DNA of 64,000 nucleotides from Odobenus rosmarus divergens (lineage: Eukaryota; Chordata; Mammalia; Carnivora; Odobenidae). The DNA lies in NCBI RefSeq assembly GCF_000321225.1, contig NW_004450464.1, positions 1,314,670 to 1,378,669 on the forward strand, in the 5' to 3' direction. The notes under the pieces are model-generated. The model did no database searches and was not told where the DNA came from. It worked only from the letters and a program-made list of their open reading frames with translations. The translations under genes were made by a program, and so were the position numbers. Below, piece after piece: positions 47,381 to 58,580 of this stretch (positions are counted from its first letter, which is position 1; the number at the start of each line of letters is the position of its first letter).

Positions 47381-48180
47381 CTCAGATATATCATCACCAT
47401 TCATTTTTCTGTACATTTACTGAAAGCTAGTCTGTGCCAGGCACTGTATAAGGACTGTGAAGACAGAGCCAAAGGAAGACATCACTCCCAACATCCTGGA
47501 ACTTGACTTGGAGTATCTCTGCAGTGGTCTCTTGGGTCTGCAGAGTGACATCTCTGTCTGTCCTTGAGTGATGTCTCTCTGCTGTCATTGGACACCGCAC
47601 CTTACGTAGCTGAAGCTGGCTCCATGTGGTTCCACATAGGTCCTCACAAATGTACAATGAGCTCACCTGCACCACAGTGTCCAGTCCATAGGAAGTGCCG
47701 AGCCACCTGCTGCTATTATTATACTACCGGTTGCCCCCTCTTAGTATTACTAGGAGATCATGAACTACCCTAATGTTGACCAACCCTCAGTGTTACTCAC
47801 TCTGGATTATGCTGCAAACTGCCCTGGATTGTCATCAAGACTTATACTTGGAACCACGGTGAGTTGTTCTGTCTGCAGCATGTCATGCAGAGCACATCTG
47901 TGCTTATCAGCAGCTCCACAGACCTGTTTATCTGAGTTGTGGCATCTTTAAGTAAGGCTGCCAGAAACTTCCTTATCTGCCCCACCCTGGCCGTGTGCTC
48001 TCTCAAATGAATTTTAGTGTATTCCACATGGATTTTTTTTTTTTTTTTCAGAATTATCCCAAGTGTATCATGTATATTTGGTGGAGTTTTTCCAGGCAGT
48101 AACAAGTCACCAAAAACTTAATTTTACTGCTATTGATTACTATAGCCAGCTTTATAAAATGCATACATAGCTTTATAAAA
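47381..48180. other. Unassigned stretch
   Basis: No gene recognised. ctagtctgtgccaggcactg near 47428 is the same old repeat word seen elsewhere in the window. Confidence 0.4.
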
Positions 48181-48386
48181 AAAAACCTCTTTATTTTGAA
48201 ATAATTATAAACTCATGAGAGGTTGCAAAAATAGTACGTAGGGTCCCTTAAGTCCTATGCCCAGCTTCTTCCAAAGGTGACACCCCACATACTGTAGTGC
48301 AATAGCAAACCCAGAAAATTGGTTTTGGAATAATACTGTTAACTGGGCTATAGACCATATTCAGTTTTTTAAGTTTTCACATACAC

Positions 48387-48430
<44 letters not shown>

Positions 48431-48690
48431 TTCTATGCAGTTTGATCACATGTTTAGGTTTGCATAACCACCACAGCAGTCAGGTGGAGGAACAGGTAGA
48501 GAACTGTTCCATCACCCAGAAGGAACTCCCTTTGCTACCCCTTGTAGCTCACCCATCCCCCGACCTGAGGACCTGAGTTCCAGTCCCCACCCACCAGTCT
48601 GTTGCCTGTCTTTACAGTCCTATCCTTTTAAGAATGTTAAGTACACAGGCGGTACGTAATTTGGAAATGGACTTTTTTTTTTCACAAAAT
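48181..48690 (-). mobile_element. L1M 3' UTR, antisense, with (GT)n
   Basis: ctttattttgaaataattat, gaggttgcaaaaatagtacg, gttctatgcagtttgatcac, gaactgttccatcacccaga and aagaatgttaagtacac follow the reversed 3' UTR of an old L1M family. The GT run (48389-48429) occupies the expected position. Confidence 0.8.
48389..48429. repeat. (GT)n dinucleotide
   Basis: About 20 uninterrupted GT units inside the L1M UTR; likely length-polymorphic. Confidence 0.97.
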
Positions 48691-49170
48691 ACACCTTTTT
48701 AAAACGTACTCTTTTCTCTTGACTATATACCACAAACATCTTTCCATTAAACTTGCTTTACCATCTATTTTCATTTGTTTTTTATGTAGGAAAACAAAGC
48801 AAAATTAAGCAAACAAAACAATGCAAGACAAGATAACAAAACTTTGAAAGAAAAATAAAACTGCCTGGAGCCTGTCAAATATAATGAAGGTACTTGGTTT
48901 TCAACATGCACTCAATTAAGACATTTTTTCTTAACCTGTATGTGAAAGCAGATATTTGGTCCTAGTTATGTCTGACTATTCCATATTAGACTCCAGAGAA
49001 AGCAAATAGGAAAAGAACTATGAATGCTGGTTGCACAAAATCTCATAAGCTTTTTAACATAGAAAGCCAAAATCATTTTCTCTACATTGGGACAAATGTT
49101 CTTAATTTCAGTGAAATTATAAAATTTCATGATAAAGTTGAAAAAAATCTTTCATTTAAATTTTCTTTCT

Positions 49171-49365
49171 TTTTAAAGATTTATTTATGTCAGAGAGAGA
49201 GGGCAGTGGAGAGAGGCAGATGGAGAGGGAGGGAGAGAATCTCAAGCGGACTCCCCGCGGAGCATGGAGCCTGATGCGGGGCTGGATCCCATGACCCTGA
49301 GATCATGACCTGAGCCGAAATCAACAGTTAGACATTCAACCAACTGAGCCACCCAGGTGCCCCTC
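49171..49365 (-). mobile_element. Can-SINE, antisense
   Basis: aaagatttatttatgtcaga tail side, ggggctggatcccatgaccc, head ccacccaggtgcccc. Flanks tttaaattttctttct and tttaagttttcatttc are similar and probably a decayed duplication. Confidence 0.9.
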
Positions 49366-50704
49366 GTTTAAGTTTTCATTTCAAAAACTATCCAGCAGTT
49401 TTTAGCCAAGACTTTCTCTTCAAAGTCATTATTAATATTGAGTGTATTTCTAACATTGCTGAATATTCAGTAAGTCATCGATATAAATTCAAGTAATTCA
49501 AATGTCAGGCTGAGTTCTCAGTAGTGATTTACATTGGCAAGAGTTTTATGAGAGTGCATTATTAGTTTGCTGACTGCCTTAATATATAAAGGTTATAAAA
49601 GAATTTTATCCAACAGTTATGAATTTTAGCATACCACCAGGTAAATATAAATACCCAAAAGAATACATGTGGCTTTCAAACCTCTGCAGAAATGGTCAGA
49701 GTGATTCAGGTTCTCAAATTATAGACACCCTCTTTTCTCATTAAATTAAATGCATATAGTCTTCTCACATTCTGAATGAAAACATATCTAATAGCTTTTT
49801 TGGTCATATTATAGAATCCTGAAATTCACTTTGGTTTATCAGCATTACCTTTCCTTGCCTTGTCTCTGATATCTCCACTAATACCCTGAGTTTAACTACC
49901 CATAGTCTGGGCACTTCAACTTATGAAACCATTCATATATTTTTAAACTATCAACTTAAAAAATTTGTCCGTGTAGATACTATTGTAATTCAGATGGTGC
50001 CGACAGGAGTCTCAGAGGGTGATTACGTTTGGGTGTTTCACTGCCTAAGATTTGATTTTTTTAATTTGCATGTTTAAGCACACAACTTCATTAGTTTCCC
50101 CAGAATCAATCAGTTGGGTGTCAGATTTAAAAGAAACTGATTTATAAAATAAATGTGTTATGTTAATTATGGAATTCTAAACATGTGTTTTTATTTGGCA
50201 CACTCTTCTGGTAACAGGTATGAAGTTGGCTTCTCAGGAGATGGAGTTGTGGAGAAGTTTGCTTGTTGGACAATGAATTAAAGTGGTTTGCATGATTCTT
50301 GATATTAGTTCTCAGAGTTGTGTTTGAGAACTCGGGCATGAAAAAGACGACAGATTCCTTACTCCTACACCAGGGATTCTGATGTAAGAGGTCTGGCCTC
50401 CAGTATCTGTTACTGAGCATATTGGGATTATTCCTATGCCATTCAGCAGGGAAGCACTTCTGTAACTCGTATGCCCATCAATCTGTGCTCACCTGCCGGT
50501 CAGCTCAAAGGATGTTCCTACACAGTACTGTTCATGTTAATCAGAGATTCTTGTCCAGGGCAGTGTTGAGAACAGTTTTCTTCTTTCCCCTTTTCCCTCC
50601 TTGTTCCATTATTTTTATAAAAATTCTCATCAGTTTCCTAAGTTAAGACATCATAGATTGTTCACAACTAATTAAATTACATCTTGTATCGGATGTTACT
50701 TTTT
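49366..50704. other. Unassigned stretch
   Basis: No gene recognised. 50300-50412 has weak MER5-like wording (gtgtttgagaactcgggcat, ggattctgatgtaagaggtc). Confidence 0.35.
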
Positions 50705-50940
50705 AAAGAGCTTTAAAGATATCATTGAAATATACAATGAACTGCACATATTTTAAATGTATGATTTGATATGTTTTGACATATGGATAAACAGGTGAAA
50801 CCATCATCTATATGTAGATAGTGAACATGTCCATTCAAACAATACCCATACCCAAAAGTTTTCCTGTGTCCCTTTGTTATTCCTCCCTCCCACTCATCCT
50901 CACTCCCTTATCTTAACCAGGGCTCTCTTTGCATGTTTAG
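50705..50940 (-). mobile_element. L1M remnant, antisense, weak
   Basis: gatatcattgaaatatacaa, tatgatttgatatgttttga and gtgaaaccatcatctata resemble the reversed 3' UTR of old L1 families. Confidence 0.5.
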
Positions 50941-53083
50941 TGGATCTCTTGCTGATACGTCTTAAGAAGACACTGATGAGATTTTAGAGGTGCCCTAAGA
51001 TTTTGAGTTGGAAAGATTCACCTTTTAAGTTGAATGTTGGGGGATTCCTGGCATATACAATGAAAATTACCATCACCTTTCTGTAGGGCAACATGATATA
51101 TGTCTATAATTTTTAGAATTTCCATGCACTTTGGCCCAGAAATTCTACCTTGAAGAACATATAGTTAGTGGAATAATACTTAGCTATTAAGATTACTTTG
51201 TAAATTGCTTATTATTTTAGAAAGATATTTATATTACCCATGAAACTCAATCACTGGGCAGCATATATTTATACAAAATGAACTATTAAAATATGTATGT
51301 CAGGAAGGATATACTTTAGATCAACAATGTGTTTCTGTTTAATTAAACCATGAGTATTTTAGTATTTTTCCTCATTTGTTTCTACTTTTCTAATATTTAT
51401 ATCATGAAATATGGAAACAAAATATTGGTGAAAATTCTATTTCACATATTGAACTTTGCACAATTTCCGGGCTCTTCACAGTTTCAGGTTGATTTCTGTT
51501 TTCTCTAGTCTTTGTTGCTTATTGTATGCTTTTACCCCAATATTAAGGCTTAGACCCAGTTGTAGCTCAGCTTGTGTTTTGGCATTGCTTCTCCTCATAA
51601 ATACTTATACAGAGAGAATCACCTGCTTCTTTTATAATGATCTCAAAGTAGTGCTTCTAGGCCTATCATTGCATCTGGTACACAGTATTGCAATGATTTC
51701 TTTACACATTTCTCCCCTATTATGGAGCTGAAATCCAGTTAATGGCACTAAATATGTCTTGTTGAATTTTGTTTGCTTCAGGGTACTTAATATGTACTTA
51801 TTCAGAAACTCACAGACTGAATGAATGGCCTTCTCCATGTATCAGGTGCAAACGAGAGTGTGATATGAGAGTTGGATAATTTCAGACTGCATGATATTGA
51901 AGGCTGTAGTCATTCTTTTTTTTCATTTTACAATCTCCATAAAATTAACCTGAAAAAATATTCTGAGAATTTAAAACAAGATAGCTTATATAGTAACTGA
52001 TATTTCCTCAACCAATTCTTAGATAACATACATAAGCACATTCTAAAATTTATAAACAATTTTGACCCTTCAATATAGAGCCTTCTAGAAATATGTGGAA
52101 CCATATAGGAGTCATGATTAGTGAAACTGTATGTATAATGTCATTAATATACATTTGAAAGGGATTTTCAATTTAATGTATCCATTTTATAACAAAAATG
52201 AGTTGGACAGCTATATAATAAAAGGTACAGATCCCGAAGGACATTTAAAGTTTTGAAAAACAATAAATATTTTGTACTAGGCAGATTTATCAGTGTGAAC
52301 TTGGCCAAGTAGAGTACAAAATATTTATTGGTTTTCTTCTTAATCACTAAATAGAATACAAAATATTGATGAGAATATCATTAAAGATGAGGCCCAGAGC
52401 AGCAATAAATAAATATTCCAGTATGTTTGACTTTAGAGAAAAACCTTTTTAAAATGCCTGTCAGCTAAAGGTAAAATTTTAAAAATATATGGAGTTAATT
52501 GCCTGATTGAGAAAACTGCTATTTTATCAGGAGAAGATATTGTTTGGCATTCAACTCCCAGAGGAACCTCTATTTTGAGGTGAAAAAAATTATGAAGTCT
52601 CTTAACGGCACAGCACAGCAGCATGTTATTTACTATTTCCCCTAATAAATACAAATCATAGCCGAGGTCATCTCTGCATACCTGAAAATCCTTTTCGAGA
52701 TCATTACGTCAGGTGAGAAATATATTCCATAGAGTCAGCCTCCGTGTATTATTCTGCCCCTTCAAAATTCACTGTGCTTTGTTTCTTCTCACTACATTTA
52801 CTAACCAATTTGAAAGGCAGTACGGTCTTTTGTATTCTTTTTCCAGAAATAGCAGTAATAGGGGCAATGTGCAGTAATTAGGACACTTAAATTGATGGCT
52901 GAATTTAAATGTCCTATTATGCTGTCTGTAGATGTTCATGTGATTTTTTGGAATAGCCTTATTTGCATCATGCATGAGTATCACCTAATGTTAAATGGCA
53001 AGCAACAATTCACCAAAAAATATTATTGAAGGATATAATCAATCATGGGATGGAAACAAAGATTACTGAGTATAGATTTGCTA
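50941..53083. other. Unassigned AT-rich stretch
   Basis: No gene or confident repeat over about 2.1 kb, apart from the 23-bp hairpin at 52255-52336. Confidence 0.4.
52255..52336. other. 23-bp near-perfect inverted repeat, 36-nt loop
   Basis: Arm 52255-52277 (gaaaaacaataaatatttt + gtac) pairs with 52314-52336 (gtac + aaaatatttattggttttc) with one mismatch. A partial third copy of the arm, gaatacaaaatattgat, starts near 52353. Confidence 0.92.
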
Positions 53084-53150
53084 ATTAGGCTATGGTCTAT
53101 ATTATAGACCATAGCCTAATTTTCATATTATAGACCATAACCTAATTTTC
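53084..53150. other. Perfect 18-bp palindrome fused to a 26-bp tandem duplication
   Basis: attaggctatggtctata (53084-53101) and its exact reverse complement (53103-53120) are separated by a single T. The 26-bp unit 53099-53124 is then repeated at 53125-53150 with one substitution (agcctaa to aacctaa). Confidence 0.96.
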
Positions 53151-53499
53151 ACTTAACCGTCATAAAATATCCTAGGAGAACTATGTGTTGGATAGGAATG
53201 AGATTTTATTCAAAGACATTATTATAAAGACAGATAAATGTGAGGTCTTAGAAAAATATTTAATAACAACATATATATGGTAGAGAAACTCCGTATTATA
53301 AAATCATGTCAGTTGTTTGGTAAAGACCTTGATGAAATCTCAAAACCTCTGCTAAAACATCCAGGACTCTCCCACCCATGACTGATCTGTCCATGGTCCA
53401 AAGCCAGTTGAAACTCTCCGTTCTTTGTAAGTACTAATTTTTGGATAATCTCCAGAAATTCTAGTCTGTGTCTTTCCTGCCATACCTATTTAGAGTGCT
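53151..53499. other. Unassigned stretch
   Basis: Nothing recognised. Confidence 0.4.
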
Positions 53500-53585
53500 T
53501 ATTTATTCAACAAATGTTATTGAGTACCTGTAATATTCTAGGAAGAGTGCTAGGCACTGGCAATACAAATCTAAATAAGGAGGGC
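53500..53585 (+). repeat. Old mammalian repeat word, fragment
   Basis: tattcaacaaatgttattga, gagtacctgtaatattctag and gtgctaggcactggcaata: a widespread old repeat segment; family not assigned. Confidence 0.5.
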
Positions 53586-53656
53586 TGGCAAACACAGTTT
53601 AGCAAGAAAGAACTCAAGTTTGGTAGTGGAGACCTGAGAATAAATCCACGCTCTAC

Positions 53657-53748
53657 ACTGGGTGTTATACAGAAACAATGAATCATGGAACACTACATCA
53701 AAAACTAATGATGTACTATATGGTGACTAACATAATAATAAAAAAAAA
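53657..53748 (+). mobile_element. 92-bp young L1 3' end
   Basis: actgggtgttatacagaaac, aatcatggaacactacatca, aactaatgatgtactatatg and an A-run: the last part of the young carnivore L1 UTR. Flanked by aaatccacgctctac (53642-53656) and aaatccaggctctac (53749-53763), one mismatch. Confidence 0.92.
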
Positions 53749-53879
53749 AAATCCAGGCTCTACTGCTTATGGAATGCGAGATGCAGAAAAGTGGCTTTAT
53801 CTCTGCATCTGGGTTTCTCCACTAGAAAATGGGGAGAAAAGCATCAGATGCCTCACAAAGTTAGAGTGAAGCATAAATG

Positions 53880-54035
53880 AATTTGTATGGATGTACATAC
53901 ACATATTGTGTACATATATGTGTGCATGTGTATATAAACACATTACATGTATGCATATGTATGTAGATACCAAATAAATATGTGTATGTATATATTACAT
54001 ATATATGTACTAATATATATATAGTATCCTATATA
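53880..54035. repeat. TA/TG-rich low-complexity tract
   Basis: Interleaved TATATG, ACATAT and TATATA words without a constant period. Confidence 0.85.
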
Positions 54036-54129
54036 TAATACTCCTATACTCTTTACCATGGATGTTGGCAAACCACTGAATATTTTAAGCAAAGCTGTGT
54101 TAGTTTTAGATTTGTATTTTTGAAAGATC

Positions 54130-54720
54130 ACACGGCAGGAGAAAGAAGGTAAATTAAAGAGGTGAGATCAGAAGTAGGGAGACAAGCTAGTTGGCTGATG
54201 TAATTGATAAGGGACAATAAAGGCTTGCACTAGGAGCGTAGCTAGGATGAAGGATCATCTTCTCTACGTGGACAGAGGAGAAGAGTGCAGGATGGGTGGG
54301 GGGAGTTCCGGATGATGATATTCAAAACTTTTTGGGAAACTGGGTGGATGCTGGTGCTATGAACCTGAAAGAAAAGACCCCAGTCGTTTCCACCTGGGGT
54401 GGGGGGAATTTTACCTCCCAGGAGACATTTGGCAATGCCTGGAGATATTTTGCATTGTTGTCTGGAGATATTTTTGATTGTCACAACGTGGAGTGGGGTG
54501 GGAATTCTGTTGGCTTCTGTTGGGTAGAGGCCAAGGTTGCTGCTCAGTATCTTACCATGCACACGACAGTCCTAACAACAAAGCATATCCCACTCCTATC
54601 ACTGAGCTTGAGAAACCTGGCATTGGTGAGATAGAAGCAGGGCTTAGGCACTTTGGTAGAGAAAGGAGATGTTAGACTCAGGTTTGGACATTTTGAATTT
54701 CAAGTGCCTTAAAGTATGGT
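54130..54720 (+). repeat. Old unassigned mammalian repeat, split by MER20
   Basis: agaagtagggagacaagcta, gttggctgatgtaattgata and, beyond the insertion, actcaggtttggacattttg and aatttcaagtgcctt belong to the same old repeat as the copies near 38.2 and 57.8 kb. The MER20 lies between the two halves. Confidence 0.5.
54381..54619 (+). mobile_element. MER20 DNA transposon (hAT-Charlie) with internal duplication
   Basis: Starts cagtcgtttccacctggggt, then aggagacatttggcaatgcc, gattgtcacaacgtggagtg, gggtagaggccaaggttgct and ends gcttgagaaacctg. The tgtctggagatatttt segment occurs twice (about 24 bp extra), explaining a length near 239 instead of about 220. Non-autonomous. Confidence 0.92.
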
Positions 54721-55073
54721 GATCATTCTGCTTAAGTTACATGGCTTATCAAAAATCAAGGTGGTGGGTGATGGGATAAACTTGAAAAATTGGTTGCAGC
54801 CACAAATCACAGGGCACAGATTATGTATAAACAGTATAGAGAGATTCAGTTATGTGTATATGCAGACATGATGATCACTTTTGAACATTATCTACATATA
54901 TATTTATACAGTCTGTAAAAAAGAATAATGTGGGCTATGACTTCTCTAGATATTTTCATAAATCATTTAGCTGTTTTATGGAATTCAGAAATGCACTATG
55001 TTTTCATGTCCTAAGAAACAACATAGGATGCATATTGTCTTCAAGAACTTTCTTGCGTTACAGAATATTTTAG
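54721..55073. other. Unassigned stretch
   Basis: Nothing recognised. Confidence 0.4.
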
Positions 55074-55087
55074 AAGTTTAAATGGTC

Positions 55088-55282
55088 GAGGCACCTGGGT
55101 GGCTCAAATATCTGACTCTTGATTTCGGCTCAGGTCAGGATCTCAGGGTCGTGGAATCACACCCCGCATGGGGCTCTGTGCTCAGCATGGAGTCTGCTTG
55201 TCCCTCTCCCTCTGCTCCTCCTCCTCCCTCCCCCCTCCCCCTCTCTCGAAAATAAATAAATAAAATCTAAAATCTTAAAAAA
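55088..55282 (+). mobile_element. Can-SINE, sense
   Basis: Head gaggcacctgggtggctcaa, a gap where the 'gtcggttaag' segment should be, altered B box (gtggaatcacaccccg), CT-rich body, AAATAAATAAATAAAATC tail. Exact duplication aagtttaaatggtc at 55074-55087 and 55283-55296. Confidence 0.94.
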
Positions 55283-55296
55283 AAGTTTAAATGGTC

Positions 55297-55939
55297 ACTA
55301 TACATTTAAGTTGATGATGGGCTGGACCAGAGAAAGCAAGCTCAAAGAGGTGGGAAAGATCAGATTTGAAAGCAAAGCTTGGTTCAGTCATCACTTAAAA
55401 CAAGGTTGTACCACCTCACACTTTACTTAAATTCTTCCTAAAGGGTGGACATCATACAGATTATGCAATATTGATCAATTTCAGCTGAATTTTAATAGTA
55501 AATAGAAACAATATTGGTGTGATGATCTTATCTATAGCACATTTCTTGCTTTCAAATTGCTTTGTTTTATATTTTAGGAACATTTTTGGGGGGGTGGGGA
55601 GGAAGCTCAATCTAGTCTTTTCACGATCTTTTGGTTTCCAAGATTTAGTTAATAAGGCCAACTAATTCAGATAATTGATTCTTATAGCTGAAAATTTTGA
55701 GCTAATTATCCACCTAAATTGACCTTTCTGGTGTAATACTATTTGAATTGCTATACTCAGCTTATGTTTAATTATAGTATCTGACTATGTTTAATTATTG
55801 TATCTGCATAATGTTGAATGAGCTCCCATGTTTAATTATTGTTTCTGACTAATGTAAATACTCTTAAGTATCTCTGTCATTATGAGCTAAGCAACCTAAG
55901 CTCTGTGGGGTCTGTCCTTGGCCTGATGATTATCTAGAC
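55297..55939. other. Unassigned stretch
   Basis: Three TGTTTAATTATNGTATCTG-like words at about 55766-55850 suggest a small local duplication; otherwise nothing recognised. Confidence 0.4.
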
Positions 55940-56310
55940 TCATCTTGCTCTATGGGCTCCTCTTGTATATTATGTGCCAGCCCCTGGCATTCTCTTAGTT
56001 CCCCTAATGCACAAAGCTGCTTCCTATCTTGAGGCTTCACAGCTGCCATTCCCCCTTCCACTCTGGTCTGTAGGGCTCAGCCATGACAGTAACTGAAGAA
56101 CGATTTCTTCTCTGGTTTTCCAGGATGCTTTTTTCATGAACATTAGCATGTCATTGTGCACTTCTCCTTAATACCAGGTATTGCAGTTGTGGTGGTGGTT
56201 GTTTTGTGACGTGTTTATTTGATTTTATGCCACAAGCTGTACTTGTAACTCACCATCGTATACTCTACAGCATCTGTTGAATGAAAGTAAATGAATGAAT
56301 AAGTCTGAAT
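55940..56310 (+). repeat. L2-like LINE 3' end, diverged
   Basis: Pyrimidine-rich gctgcttcctatcttgaggc / ctgccattcccccttccac followed downstream by tctgttgaatgaaagtaaat and gaatgaataag, the typical L2 end with GAATGA words. Confidence 0.5.
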
Positions 56311-56931
56311 GAGTGATTCAGTCCACCACAAAAATTAAACAATAAGCTTTTAGTTGCCAATATTTTATACATATGGGTTTCTGAAGCTGTGGCATTAGCA
56401 CAGTGACTGAAAAAAATACAAATGTAAATAAAAATCAGGAGGTAAAAAAAAAAGGCACAAGTGAAATGACAGATACAAGCCGATAGGGAGCTTGGAGAGG
56501 ACTTTGGGACAGTTGTGAAGGGATAACCCGTGCCATTGGCAGTCAGATTCAATATTTTTAACACTCTGGATGCCAATGAATAATAAATTAAGCTCTTGCA
56601 TCTAGCATGTTCTCAAATAGCTGAGGCAGTGGCAGCCTGGGAATACTAGTGTCAGGCAGATGGTTGGTTTACGGTCACGCAACAGAGCTCTGCTTAGATA
56701 TCACCAAACCAAAGACCCAAATGTGTCTTTGCATATTTTCAAGAATATTCATTCAGTTATGCTCTTTCTAACATGTACCACTCTTTAAATAGTGTTATGT
56801 TAAAATATGTATGAATATAGAACAAGTCTAAGAGTAGTCTGGTTCAAAGAATCTCAGGAGAAATTTGTACTTAAGATCCAAAATAAACTTGCAGCCAGCA
56901 GCTAAGAAATGTCTGTCAGAGTTAGGTGAGA
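56311..56931. other. Unassigned stretch
   Basis: Nothing recognised. Confidence 0.4.
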
Positions 56932-57205
56932 CTGTGTGTGGGCAGCCTCTAATATGGCCGCCAGGGATCCCTGCCTCCAGGATTCACACCCTTGTGTGAC
57001 GCCCTCTGCTTGAGTGTAGGCTGGACTTACTGACTCAATTCTAATGGAAAGAAGATGGCAGAGAAGATGGGCTGTCACTTTAGTGATTTGGTTATAAAAA
57101 GACTGTGGCTTTGATCTTAGGTACTCTCCCTTGTTGTCTCTCACATCAGTCCCTCTCTGGAAAGCCAGTGGCCATGTTGTGACCGTGGCAATAGATGCAG
57201 ACCGC
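56932..57205 (+). mobile_element. Ancient MaLR-type LTR (MLT1-like), sense, partial
   Basis: tgtgggcagcctctaatatg, aggattcacacccttgtgtg, cttgagtgtaggctggactt, ggttataaaaagactgtggc and agccagtggccatgttgtga follow the first half of the same LTR type seen reversed at 4285-4905. Confidence 0.65.
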
Positions 57206-57326
57206 CCCGTGAGAACAAGCAAAGGTTATTTATTCAGAACTGGCTATGGCAAGAGAGTCTGTCACCGTTACTTAAGTGTGGGAGAGACTCAAAGGCCGGC
57301 AGAGGTGTGGGAAGACTTGACAGAGG

Positions 57327-57488
57327 GTAAAAAACGGAAAGGGACAGAGGGAGAAGGGGAGAGAACCCCAAGTAGACTCCACACTGAGCATGGAGCCTGA
57401 CACAGGGTTTGACATCATGACCCCAAGATCACAATCCCAGCAGATTCCAAGAGTCAGAGTCTAACCAACTGCACCACCCAGGAACCCC
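57327..57488 (-). mobile_element. Old decayed Can-SINE, antisense
   Basis: gacagagggagaaggggaga, ccacactgagcatggagcct, catgaccccaagatcac and the head caccacccaggaacccc. The T-run tail is gone and no target duplication is visible, so this is among the oldest SINE copies here. Confidence 0.82.
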
Positions 57489-57739
57489 AGGCACTCATTC
57501 TAGGAGAGGAATCCACTGGGCCTGTGGAACCTGAGTTCAGAAACCCTCCAGTTAGGATTAGGGAACTCTCCAGCCCTTTGTCATGGAGCTCCCACAATCA
57601 CTTTCTGACATTTTTGCTTATTGCTGTGCCCTGATAAGTCAGTACTTATCCCACAATACTTTCTGTGGTACATATTATGGGGGAAAAAAGAGCACATATA
57701 GAGGGCTATAGACTGCAGGGTGAGTTATTATTTTAAATA

Positions 57740-58580
57740 GAGCTTCTGGAGAAAACCTCATTTGTGCAGCTTTGAAAGAGGGAGTTGGCCATGAGGACCC
57801 TTGGGGGAGAGAATTTCTGGTAAGAGGAAATAGCTAGGGGAAAGGCTCTCATGAAGAATGCACTTGATGTGTTTAAAGAATGGTAAGGCTGCCAGCGTAT
57901 CGTGTAGAATGAGAGATGGGGAGACTAAGGAAGGAGGAAGTAAGGAAAGTAATGAGGAATCCAATCATACAAGTCCTTGTGGGACTTTTTATGAACCTTG
58001 CTTTTTCTTTGAAGTGGGGAACTGAGATTGGTCAGCAATAAATTAACACAGTCTTATGTTTTAGAAATTTCACCATGCTGTTGTTTTGAGCGCAGTCTAG
58101 ACATGTCTGGAATTCAGGAAAGATGTCTAGACTAGAGATATGCAGTTGGGAGTCATTAGCTCACATACAGCATTTCAAGCCAGGAGACTGGATGACATCA
58201 CCAAAAAGTGAGAGTAGCTGGAGAGGAGGACAGGGGCCTGGGCTTTCTAAAATTAGAAGGAGGGATGGAAGAGAGAAGCAGCAAAGGAGCCCGAGAAGGA
58301 ACGGCCAGGGAGGCAGTAGGAAAAACCAAGAAAGTACAATGTACTGGAAATCAAGTAAAGAAAATGTATCCAGGAGCGGGGAAGACACAACTGTCAAATG
58401 CTGCGCCATAACACTTGTGATGGGGACTGAAATTCACCGGTGGATTTGGCAACCAGATGGAGGTCACCCGTCACATCTACAGGAGTCAACTTTGGTAGAG
58501 TAGAGGAGGCCAAAGCCTGACAGAAGTGAGTTGTACAGAGAAATGGAAAAGAGAATTGAAGAAAATGATAATGTGTAAAT
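57740..58580 (+). repeat. Old unassigned mammalian repeat, longest copy
   Basis: gaatttctggtaagaggaaa, ggaattcaggaaagatgtct, gatatgcagttgggagtcat, ccaggagactggatgacatc, cgagaaggaacggccaggg and gtggatttggcaaccagatg follow the order of a long mammalian interspersed repeat. Open frames through it (58123-58503 and antisense) are not conserved coding sequence. Confidence 0.55.

Noticed and set aside
58123..58503. 126-codon plus-strand frame
   Set aside because: Lies wholly within an old interspersed repeat that I see in other copies without a conserved frame.
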